Of a DNA stretch of 64,000 bases, positions 55,747 to 64,000 are shown piece after piece. The translations under genes were made by a program, and so were the position numbers. The stretch covers positions 1,399,546 to 1,463,545 of the forward strand of contig NW_021940922.1 of the NCBI RefSeq assembly GCF_004337985.1, read 5' to 3'. This DNA comes from Pyricularia pennisetigena (lineage: Eukaryota > Ascomycota > Sordariomycetes > Magnaporthales > Pyriculariaceae). Position 1 is the first letter of the stretch. Each line of letters starts with the position of its first letter. The notes under the pieces were generated by a model. The model was not told the DNA's origin. It saw only the letters and a program-made list of their open reading frames with translations, and did not search any database.

Positions 55747-55963
55747 TGCGAACCCCCATTTGATGACGGAAAGTATATAAGGGAGATAAACCAAAGTTTC
55801 CCCCATTATTGAATCTAAGCTATTAATCCCAAAATTAGTAAACCATTTTAGTGAAAATTTAGTGCATTTAAGCCCTGTAATTACAGGTTTTTATAGCGCA
55901 ACTAGCACCACGCCGCATCTAGGCTAATGCCTAAGCCCCTGTTAGCAACCCATATTGTTAACA
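55747..55963 (+). repeat. Copia-associated LTR-like repeat (family C), forward copy
   Basis: TGCGAACCCCCATTTGATGA … CCCATATTGTTAACA, 217 bp with TG…CA ends. It precedes the copia gag/protease remnant. Inverted relatives are at 56836-57065 and 61100-61314, which is unusual for LTRs of one element. Confidence 0.6.
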
Positions 55964-56835
55964 AAAAGAGAGTAATTTTGTTGCCGGCTATATTTACCGA
56001 AATCACTGGAATGAGTTATTGACGGGAGCCTTCATCTTTTGCCTATATAAATATAGTGCAACAATTAACATTTGAAATGCACCGGGACTTCGATCCCCAT
56101 TGTATCCCGCGGCCATTTGGGCGAATTTAGGGGTGAAAATTCGACAATTTTCGACCTTAAATCTTAATCTACATTGATTCTACAAGGAAACCAGTGGATT
56201 TTCAGTGTTTTTACCGTTAAATAGTGCATTATAGGTGAACTTACGGCTATGTCTGTATTTTGTTCGGGATTTACTTTTTCCCTTACTGTATTTTTTTCCG
56301 ATTCCAAACCGGTATAAATTTTATAATCCCTTTCAGGGTTAATATTATTCAGTTTTATTTCAAAGGGGACTGCGTAGGTGACACGGACTATTATTTTACA
56401 AATAAACACTTTTGGCCCATTATACCCCCGGTTTTACAGTCGAATCCGGTTCCGGATGTGGTATTTTTAAGCTAGTAAGCACCGGAAGTATAAAAATACA
56501 GTTCTGTTACAGTCAAAAAACTAGCGAATTTAAAGACATTACGTTAAATAACGTTCTTTATATCCCCTCGTTTGGAACAAATATTGTTAATAACCTTATA
56601 CATTCTAATATAAACGGCGTATTATTAGAAGATACCCTGTTTAATAAGGATTGCAAAACGTGAGAACGCTAAAATACCGTTAAACACTTGGTTTTTTTTG
56701 GAGGTAAAAAGGTGCGATATCCTTATTCGAAATGTATTAAAAACTTAAAATTACGCTTATATAATAGATAAATATAATACCGCTTATTATATAGCCTTAT
56801 AAAAGGTTATTTACATTAATCCTGCAACTTAACCG
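55964..56835 (+). pseudogene. Copia-type protease region remnant
   Basis: 56390-56663 reads in two frames: TDYYFTNKHFWP, then 'HYTPGFTVESGSGCGIFKLV', 'STGSIKIQF', 'EFKDITLNNVLYIPSFGTNI' and VNNLIHSNI. This is the Ty1/copia layout DSGCTxHxT … V-x-NGxx … L-x-NVLYVPxLxxNLLS around the protease. The catalytic DSG is degraded to GDT. Upstream to 55964 there is no clear gag; downstream the frame decays and the element ends in an inverted family C copy. Not functional. Confidence 0.65.
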
Positions 56836-57420
56836 TATCAATAATATGGGTTGCTAACAGGGGTTTAGGCATTAGCTTAGGTGCGGCGTGGTGCTCGTTG
56901 TGCTGTAAAGGCCTGTAATTACAGGGCTTTAAATACACTAAATGCACTAAAATTATTCACTAAAATGGTTTACTAATTTTGGTATTAATAGCTTAAATTC
57001 ATTGGTGGGGGAGATTTTACTTTATCTTCCTTATATATTCCCCGACATCGAAATGGGGGTCCGCACGCCAGAAAGCGTTCCGGTGCCGCATACGATTTTC
57101 CGAAAAATTATTTTATATAGGTTGTTAAAAACACATTTTTATTTTTATATAAACCACTTCTAAATTCGCATTAACTTGCTAATTTGGTGGAAATTTTAAC
57201 CCGATATAGGGTAGCTAATTCGTAGGTTTAGGGTGGGTGTTAAACCCGGTATAGGGTGAGCCCCATTCGCTGACATTTTGAATCGCAATTCCTGTAATAC
57301 ACAATATAACGGAAAATCCGATAACTCCGACAGCCTCACTTCGGCATTATCTATTGTGGCTTATATACAAATAAAAGTGGACCTATTACATGCTAAATAA
57401 AGCATATAATTAAATAGCCG
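56836..57420 (-). repeat. Family C repeat, inverted, long form
   Basis: Begins with AATATGGGTTGCTAACAGGG and contains CCTGTAATTACAGGGC. After GGGGTCCGCACGCC it continues with AGAAAGCGTTCC… to GCATATAATTAAATAGCC. The same succession occurs at 61100-61730. Its far end overlaps the last codons of the secreted-protein ORF at 57410. Confidence 0.7.
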
Positions 57421-57901
57421 GATACCATATCCCGTGACAATGCCCGGTATCTAAAAAATGTTTTATCTGCGAGTTCTCCTTTGCGGTACGCCAATAATAA
57501 AGATTTTTATCGCGCCCGACGAAATTATCGCCCTGATATATATCCCGCGCTTTCATAAACACACGGGGTATCGGGACTGTTTTCACAGCATCGTTCCAAG
57601 TTATCTTCTTTAGGCTCACGTTTTGAAGGCCATTTTTCAGCCATGGCTCCGTCGTATCAATATGGTAAAGGAACCATCTTAAGACAGGCGAGGGCCAAGC
57701 TTTTCTTGCCATTCGGTACAATTCCTCGTAATTATCCCCCATTATTAATGTCGACGCGGGTCCAGGTTCCCAGATTGGCTCGGTCAGGCCATTTATAGTA
57801 TGAACGTCAGTAGCTAGGTAATGGGTGTTGCCGTTCGCCGCAGCGAGAACTGGCAGTGATGACAAAAAGATGGATATCGAAAGGAAGGATTGAAAAAGCA
57901 T
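57410..57901 (-). CDS. Small secreted protein candidate, 163 aa
   Basis: The minus-strand ATG at 57901 gives 'MLFQSFLSISIFLSSLPVLA' then AANGN, a good signal peptide. The mature part reads 'THYLATDVHTINGLTEPIWE', 'DNYEELYRMARKAWPSPVLR' and 'WFLYHIDTTEPWLKNGLQNV', ending 'IKHFLDTGHCHGIWYPAI'. There is only one cysteine after the signal and no transmembrane segment. The frame is open and little affected by RIP. The last codons and the stop lie in sequence shared with family C (AATAGCC at 57413-57419), so the natural C-terminus may have been replaced. No family recognised. It could be an effector-like or cell-surface protein. Confidence 0.6.
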   Translation of the reverse strand: MLFQSFLSISIFLSSLPVLAAANGNTHYLATDVHTINGLTEPIWEPGPASTLIMGDNYEELYRMARKAWPSPVLRWFLYHIDTTEPWLKNGLQNVSLKKITWNDAVKTVPIPRVFMKARDIYQGDNFVGRDKNLYYWRTAKENSQIKHFLDTGHCHGIWYPAI

Positions 57902-58170
57902 TCTGAGCTGATAATAATGTAAGGTTGGGAAATATGAGGTTTGAATTTAGAGAAATAAACACGTAAGAAAAACAATGAGAGTGTGGTAAAAACCGGGTAG
58001 TTGGTTTAAAAATCAAATAACATTTCTTTCAATAATGGGAGGGTTACGGTTTATATAACCTAGCATAAAATCATGTAGCAAGGTTATGCTAATTATTAAA
58101 CCTTGGATTGTTTAGTATATTATTTGTCTTTACACGTTACATTTCGGCGACTCCGCACGATATCCTTGTA
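57902..58170. promoter_or_regulatory. Presumed promoter of the secreted-protein ORF
   Basis: AT-rich, non-coding. On the minus strand, CCCTCCCATTATTG and a TATAAACC stretch (about 58044-58052) lie 140-150 bases upstream of the ATG, a plausible TATA region. It ends at the miniature element starting at 58171. Confidence 0.3.
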
Positions 58171-59240
58171 CAGCACCTGTCCAAAAATAACGCAACGATC
58201 CCTTATTCCCAACAAATGTTAGCATTTTGACAGAATTATAGCTTGTCCCATGTAGGAACTGCAGCTTCGTCATTCAGGAAGTAGATGCAAATTGAGTTAA
58301 CGGAATATATACAAATTTTTACTGTATTTGGTTACATATTGCTAATTGGGTAAAATATTAGAATAAAAATATTGGAGTTTAGAAAAGATTGCATCCCCTG
58401 TCAGTCCCTTGTAACGGCTATAATAGATTTTTTTTCAATTTTATTGGTTTATATTTATATTCTTAATTGCAGTTGTGATTAAAACCTGACAGTATTACTA
58501 CTTGGGGGCTGTACGTTGTGGGCCCCCTCAAAAAGGGGGTTACGAAACCATGATTTTGTACAAAACCGTGAGACAGATAGTGCACAATATGTAATGGCTC
58601 GCCAACCCATTAACAAAAGCGGAGTACATTTGTGTTTTTTAATAATAACGGCCGCACCAATTTAGTTAAAAATAATTGAGAAAAGCCATTATATATTATT
58701 CTAAATGTAGGACTTTCTTTAAAATCCAATTCTTTTTTTTCCGTTCTATTAAAATATAATTGACTAATAAATTATTAATTTTTTTTCTTTAAAATAAATT
58801 TAATATTTCGACAATCAAATATTTGTATAGAAAATATAAAAAGTCTTTCAACTAAAAATAACAAAAAGAGTTTAGTAAAATTCTGCATTTGAAATATCAT
58901 ATAACCTATGTTAAATTTCAATTTTTACTTAAATTGGTGCGGCCGTTATTAATAAAAGAACTTAAATGTACTCCGCTTTTGTTAGTGGGTTGGCGAGCTA
59001 TTACATATTGCGCACTATCTATCTCACGGTTTTGTACAAAATCATGGTTTTGTAACCCCCTGTTTGAAGGGGCCCACAACGTACAGCCCCCAAGTATTTA
59101 GTATATAACGCCTACGGAATCTTAGTTGCTTATGATTGTTTATTTGTTAATATCTTCGATTTACTTTCATATTTATATTTGAAAATCTAGATTTTTGACG
59201 GGATTTTGGGATCGTTGCGTTATTTGTTGGACATTTGCTG
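58171..59240. mobile_element. Tc1/mariner-type miniature element with TA flanks (1.07 kb)
   Basis: Terminal repeats CAGCACCTGTCCAAAAATAA / TTATTTGTTGGACATTTGCTG, with inner CGCAACGATCCC / GGGATCGTTGCG, flanked by TA (58169-58170 and 59241-59242). No transposase. A second miniature element (58501-59094) sits inside it. Confidence 0.7.
58501..59094. mobile_element. Nested miniature inverted-repeat element (594 bp, TA flanks)
   Basis: CTTGGGGGCTGTACGTTGTG at the left and CACAACGTACAGCCCCCAAG at the right. The inverted arms extend about 180 bp (through GCTCGCCAACCCA and CGGAGTACATTT). TA on both sides. No coding sequence. Non-autonomous TA-targeting type. Confidence 0.85.
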
Positions 59241-59242
59241 TA

Positions 59243-59732
59243 GGTGCTTTCAAAAGCATCCTCAACTTGGTTTCATACAAATAATTTAGAGAACCATTCA
59301 ATTATGTGGAACGGCTCGTCGGCTTTAAATAGCGACACATGTTTTTTTTTTTTTGAAAAACAAAATTAATACATTCCATTGAACCTTTTATGGAAATTGT
59401 AAGAGCGATATTACCGGCACTTCGCGTACTACGAGTATTTTAGTATAAGCATTCCCTACTATTTTGTATTATTTTATAATAAAATTTGTTGCATAATGAA
59501 TAAGATTATAAGCCAAGCATTGTAGAGCAGTTGTCCTTGTCTCCGCGACAGAAATCCTATCTATTGGACCAAAAGCACACAAAACATGACCAGCATTTCT
59601 CAGGGGACTCTTGTCAAGACTTTCAATCTTCTTTTTTTAGTGAAAATTTGTTTTTAAACACTACCAGGACTTGCATTGAGCGGGATATATATTCACTAAG
59701 GTGGCAGGCAAAAAAAGAGTACCACTTATCTA
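59243..59732. other. Unique stretch repeated at 62350-62839
   Basis: 490 bp without a recognised gene; open frames here do not look like a protein. It is the first part of the direct duplication with 62323-64000, and the two copies appear almost identical over this part. Contains a T11 run near 59346. Confidence 0.5.
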
Positions 59733-60798
59733 CAGTGGGTGACCCACAAGTGGACATGACTCGGAAGTAGACACCCCAGGGTTGTGGATTAATCTTTTAT
59801 AATTATTTAACAGATAATTCAATAAAGGCCAAAACTTGTGAGTATAAAAAACCAGAGATTGGCTACTAAATGGTGCAGGTTTTGATTTTAGAGGCTGCTT
59901 TGTAAACGAGATATTAGGCCTTTGGACAAACCCCGATTTTTTTTTAAAATTCGAATTAAAATGCTATAAATACATAATGAATTAAAGGTTATATAGCGGC
60001 TAATAATGTCAATTTGGCATCCTAGCTTGCCTGGCTAGCGGTTACGCCCGGCTATTAATGAATTTCTATAGTTAAATATCGAAAAATACAGATAAATTGC
60101 TAACGAATAAAATAATTAAATATAAAGTATATTTTACATAAAAATAAAAAGTACAAAAATCATATATATAAACGTAAAACTACTATTTAATTAGATATTG
60201 TTGTTGGAATGTAATTTTAGATGATTTAAAATTAAATATTTATTTTTCAATTTCCAATAAGAAATTTATAGTGTGGAAACATAGAGAAATATTTAATACT
60301 AGAGCATTCTATCTCACGTTCTATAAAATATACGCAATTAAATATTCTCCCTACTTTTTTATACACAAGTCTTTACTTTTTTATTTATCTATAAAATTTT
60401 GTATGTATTTAATCATTTTATTTATTAGCAAATTAAATGTGTTTTGTAACTATCAACTTTGAAACTTAATTGATAGCTAAGTAAAACCGCCAACCAAATG
60501 AACAGAGCTGCTTAATTAAAATGGCTTACCTTTTCATAATATATAACTTATTATATACCTATAACATTTTAATTCGAATTTTAAAAAATTAAAATCGGGT
60601 GTTATCCAAAAGCCTAATATCTGGTTTACAAAAAAGTCTTTAGAAACAAAACTTGCACGATTAAATAGCCAGTTTTTGGCTTTATATACTTACGAATTTT
60701 GGCCTTTATTCAATTATCCATCAAATAGTTATAAAAGATTAAACCATAACCTTGGGGTGTCCGCTTCCGGGTCATGTCCACTTGTGGGTCACCCACTG
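59733..60798. mobile_element. Miniature inverted-repeat element with long arms (1.07 kb), copy 1
   Basis: CAGTGGGTGACCCACAAGTG … CACTTGTGGGTCACCCACTG, flanked by TA. The inverted arms reach about 250 bp (through AACCAGAGATTGGCT and AGCCAGTTTTTGGCT). The centre is AT-rich and non-coding. Ends are of the CAGTG…CACTG Tc1/mariner type. Confidence 0.85.
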
Positions 60799-61095
60799 TA
60801 GTCGCAGGGCTCATCCTAGAACGAACGCTTCGCAATTGATCCACTTCATTCGCTTCGCTCCACTTCGTGGCTCAATTGCGGTTTTGCGTGTACTTGTGGT
60901 TTTATCCAAAGATTATTTTCGTTTAGGTTTGGGGACAATTTGTCGATTTTCGACGATTATAGCGGTGTTTTCGCCATTTTTGCCACCGACATTCCGTTAT
61001 AAAAAATTAAGAAAAATCCTAAAAATAAGCGGTTTGCACGTTAAAGATGGCGTTTAGTACGGCGATTAGCAACTAGTTAATTTATTTTTTTATTT
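60799..61095 (+). repeat. Diverged A-type end
   Basis: TAGTCGCAGGGCTCATCC, then a variant segment (AGAACGAACGCTTCG), then the usual A end (AATTGATCCACTTCATTCGC …). The miniature element's TA is the TA of this end, so it inserted exactly at the boundary. Confidence 0.75.
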
Positions 61096-61099
61096 GTTA

Positions 61100-61730
61100 T
61101 TAACAATCTGGGTTGCTAACAGGGGCTTAGGCATTAGCCTAGGTGCGGCGTGGTGCTAGCTGCGCTATATAGGCCTGTGATTACAGGAGTTAAATGCATT
61201 AAAATGGTTCACTAATTTTGGGATTAATAATTTAAATTTATTAGTGGGGGAAACTTTGCTTTATTTGTTTTATATACCCTCCGATATGAACATGGGGGTC
61301 CGCACGCCAAATCTGACCATGGCTAGCGCAGGGCTGATTATATTAGCCCTGCGCTAGCGATGTTCACACCAGAAAGCGTTCCGTTACCGCATACGATTTT
61401 CCGAAAACTTATTTTGTATGGGTTGTTGAAAAAACACCCTTGTTACGACATAAACCATTTCTGGGTTCAGACTAATTTGTTAACTTGGATAAAGTTATAA
61501 CCTAATATGGGGTAATTAATTCTTAAAGGCAGGGTGGGTGTTAAACCCGGTATAGGGTGAACCTGTTCGCTAACCGTTGAAACGCAATTCTAGTAATATA
61601 AAATATAACGGAAAATCCAATAAACCCCACAGCCCCATTTCGGCACTATTTGTTGTAATTTATATAAGAATGAAAGTGGACCCATTGTATGGCAAATGAC
61701 GCATATAATGTAATAGCCCTTATATCTGGC
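61100..61730 (-). repeat. Family C repeat, inverted, long form with a palindrome insertion
   Basis: Parallel to 56836-57420 (CTGGGTTGCTAACAGGGG … GGGGTCCGCACGCC … AGAAAGCGTTCC … ATAATGTAATAGCC). It carries an extra segment of about 50 bp at 61315-61369. Confidence 0.75.
61315..61369. repeat. Palindromic mini-insertion
   Basis: AATCTGACCATG, then GCTAGCGCAGGGCT, then GATTATATT, then AGCCCTGCGCTAGC: a perfect 14-bp hairpin stem. It is absent at the same point of the other family C copy (57066). The flanks CACGCC and CACACC may be a RIP-altered 6-bp duplication. Confidence 0.75.
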
Positions 61731-61869
61731 TATTATTTACATAAAATCGGAAAATAAAAGTATATAAAAAATCAAACCTTAAAAAAAGATCCCCCTTATG
61801 TCTTAACCCGATATTACGATTAAAGTATCAGGTAACCTATTCTTAGGGTAAAGTACGGTTAATTAAATG

Positions 61870-62068
61870 CGGTATTCAGCATGTAATGGGTCAATTTTTA
61901 TTCATATATAAGCCACAGTAAATAGTGCCGAAATGGGGCTATTGGGGCTATCGGATTTTCCGTTATATTATATATTGCAGGAGTTGCGATTTAAAGTGTT
62001 AGCGAATTGGGTTCACCCTATACCGGGTTTATATCCACCCTGCATTTACGAGTTAACTACCCTATATC
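61870..62068 (+). repeat. Family C fragment in opposite orientation
   Basis: CAGCATGTAATGGGTCAATT … CACCCTATACCGGGTTTATA is the reverse complement of part of 61490-61720, so the two form a large inverted repeat with a spacer of about 150 bp. The stretch 61731-61869 between them shows no gene. Confidence 0.65.
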
Positions 62069-62170
62069 TATCATAGGGTAAGCCAACGGCCTCGGGACCG
62101 TTAAGTATCCTTATTGGTGTTATTATTAACGCTAAGGGGAGAAGGAAGGAAAGGTGTGTGTGTCAGGGTC
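62069..62170 (-). repeat. Fragment of the Ty3 LTR, inverted
   Basis: TAAGCCAACGGCCTCGGGAC, then CGTTAAGTATCCTTATTGG, is the reverse complement of the last part of the LTRs at 30623 and 38224. It has fewer RIP changes than either. It is cut by the A end at 62171. Confidence 0.7.
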
Positions 62171-62321
62171 TAGTCTCAGGGCTCATCCCTGAAGCCCAGA
62201 GCTCCACAATTGATCCACTTCGTGGCTCGATTGCGGCTTTGCAATGTATTTGTGGGTCCATCCAAAGAACACTCTGGTTCAGTTCTGAGGACAACTTGTC
62301 GATTTTCGCCGTTCATAGCGG
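62171..62321 (+). repeat. A-type end fragment, cut at an N
   Basis: TAGTCTCAGGGCTCATCCC to TTCATAGCGG, then the N at 62322. Confidence 0.8.
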
Positions 62322-62839
62322 NTGCGTTATTTGTTGGACATTTGCTGTAGGTGCTTTCAAAAGCATCCTCAACTTGGTTTCATACAAATAATTTAGAGAA
62401 CCATTCAATTATGTGGAACGGCTCGTCGGCTTTAAATAGCGACACATGTTTTTTTTTTTTTGAAAAACAAAATTAATACATTCCATTGAACCTTTTATGG
62501 AAATTGTAAGAGCGATATTACCGGCACTTCGCGTACTACGAGTATTTTAGTATAAGCATTCCCTACTATTTTGTATTATTTTATAATAAAATTTGTTGCA
62601 TAATGAATAAGATTATAAGCCAAGCATTGTAGAGCAGTTGTCCTTGTCTCCGCGACAGAAATCCTATCTATTGGACCAAAAGCACACAAAACATGACCAG
62701 CATTTCTCAGGGGACTCTTGTCAAGACTTTCAATCTTCTTTTTTTAGTGAAAATTTGTTTTTAAACACTACCAGGACTTGCATTGAGCGGGATATATATT
62801 CACTAAGGTGGCAGGCAAAAAAAGAGTACCACTTATCTA

Positions 62840-63910
62840 CAGTGGGTGACCCACAAGTGGACATGACTCGGAAGTAGACACCCCAGGGTTGTGGGTTAAT
62901 CTTTTATAATTATTTAACAGATAATTCAATAAAGGCCAAAACTTGTGAGTATAAAAAACCAGAGATTGGCTACTAAATGGTGCAGGTTTTGATTTTAGAG
63001 GCTGCTTTGTAAACGAGATATTAGGCCTTTGGACAAAACCCGATTTTTATTTTTTAAAATTCGAATTAAAATGCTATAAATACATACTGAATTAAAGGTT
63101 ATATAGCGGTTAATAATGTAAGTTTGGCAGCCTAGCTTGCCTGGCTAGCGGTTATGCCTGGCTATTAATGAATTTCTATAGTTAAATATCGAAAAAATAC
63201 AGATAAATTGCTAACGAATAAAATAATTAAATATAAAGTATATTTTACATAAAAATAAAAAGTACCAAAATCATATATATAAATGTAAAATTAGTATTTA
63301 ATTAGGTATTGTTGTTGGAATGTAATTTTAGATGATTTAAAATTAAATATTTATTTTTTCAATTTCCAATAAGAAATTTATAGTGTGGAAACATAGAGAA
63401 ATATTTAATACTAGAGCATTCTATTTCACGTTCTATACAATATACGCAATTAAATATTCTCCCTACTTTTTTATACACAAGTCTTTACTTTTTTATTTAT
63501 ATATAAAATTTTGTATGTATTTAATCATTTTATTTATTAGCAAATTAAATGTGTTTTTTAACTATTAACCTTGGGAATTAATTGATAGCTAAGTAAAACC
63601 GCCAACCAAATGAACAGAGGTGCTAAATTAAGATGGCTTACCTTTTCATGATATATAACTTATTATATACCTATAACGTTTTAATTCGAATTTTAAAAAA
63701 TTAAAATCGGGTGTTATCCAAAAGCCTAATATCTCGTTTACAAAAAAGTCTTTAGAAACAAAACCTGCACCATTAAATAGCCAGTTTTTGGCTTTATATA
63801 CTTACGAATTTTGGCATTTATTAAATTATCCATTAAATAGTTATAAAAGATTAAACCATAACATTGGGGTGTCCACTTCCGGGTCATGTCCACTTGTGGG
63901 TCACCCACTG
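62840..63910. mobile_element. Miniature inverted-repeat element with long arms, copy 2
   Basis: Same ends (CAGTGGGTGACC … GGTCACCCACTG) and TA flanks as 59733-60798, 1071 bp. Confidence 0.85.
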
Positions 63911-64000
63911 TAGTCGCAGGGCTCATCCTAGAACGAACGCTTCGCAATTGATCCACTTCGTTCGCTTCGCTCCACTTCGTGGCTCAATTGCGGTTTTGCG
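63911..64000 (+). repeat. Diverged A-type end, cut by the window edge
   Basis: TAGTCGCAGGGCTCATCC, as at 60799, with the long-loop variant (CACTTCGTTCGCTTCGCTCC). Confidence 0.75.

Larger units (their letters stand above)
62323..64000 (+). repeat. Direct duplication of 59215-60890
   Basis: It begins right after the N, with TGCGTTATTTGTTGGACATT, inside the right terminal repeat of the Tc1-type element. It runs in parallel with the first copy through the miniature element to the window end. The first 500 bp look almost identical; later parts differ by scattered changes (for example, CTATCTCACG versus CTATTTCACG). The differences argue against a simple assembly double. Confidence 0.8.

Noticed and set aside
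59531..59770. 79-codon ORF repeated at 62638-62877
   Set aside because: The frame runs from non-coding DNA into the terminal arm of the miniature element (its end encodes the CAGTGGGTGACC sequence). The identity of the two copies reflects the duplication, not protein constraint.

Overview
The window looks like a chromosome segment from a filamentous ascomycete (Pezizomycotina). The evidence is: short GT-AG introns of about 55-90 bp; a PNP/NB-ARC/TPR immune-type receptor; an adenylate-forming reductase fragment; Ty3, copia, hAT, pogo-like and Tc1/mariner-like elements; and the signature of repeat-induced point mutation (RIP). In nearly every repeated gene, CAA, CAG and TGG codons have become TAA or TAG while the reading frame is otherwise kept. 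Genus cannot be read from the sequence. There is no CRISPR array, rRNA or bacterial operon. Almost everything is mobile DNA nested in mobile DNA, with a few host-gene remnants and one gene that still reads through.

Layout. 1-4206: hairpin-ended elements around a broken P-loop ATPase gene. 4207-7564: a non-mutated island with small coding fragments, a barely dead phosphoglycerate-mutase-family gene and a truncated ankyrin gene. 7565-15745: an 8.2-kb hAT-type element with a transposase and two genes that read as histone H3 derivatives. 15746-19642: a pogo-like transposase, a reductase domain, a tRNA-like remnant and an LTR. 19643-23116: two hairpin-ended elements next to a PNP/NB-ARC/TPR gene (23117-24767). 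24768-26090: the 3' end of a copia element and another hairpin-ended element. 26742-28454: an eight-exon gene, open throughout, for a secreted protein with two M35-like domains that lack the metalloprotease zinc motif. 28768-38697: a 1.84-kb element split by a complete Ty3/chromodomain retrotransposon (30623-38411; 188-bp LTRs; 5-bp target duplication). 38784-52604: a 13.8-kb element with the same ends as the 1.8-kb elements. 52605-64000: nested fragments, copia and Tc1/mariner-like miniature elements, a small secreted-protein ORF, and a 1.7-kb direct duplication that starts at an N.

The most interesting system is the 38784-52604 element. Its ends begin TAGTCTCAG, are rich in hairpins, and are shared with a whole set of 1.4-1.9 kb copies. 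It is flanked by a 9-bp duplication (CGGTTATCT), and removing it rebuilds a repeat present intact elsewhere in the window. It carries a RecQ-like helicase, a SNF2-like helicase and, convergently, a protein with a GDQKT ... W.LPVPxxFH pattern. I read it as the large, probably once autonomous parent of the short elements. The second is the hAT-type element carrying two divergent H3-like genes, whose introns share a repeated ATGGTTATAT motif with the transposase introns. Both are read by eye and need database searches.
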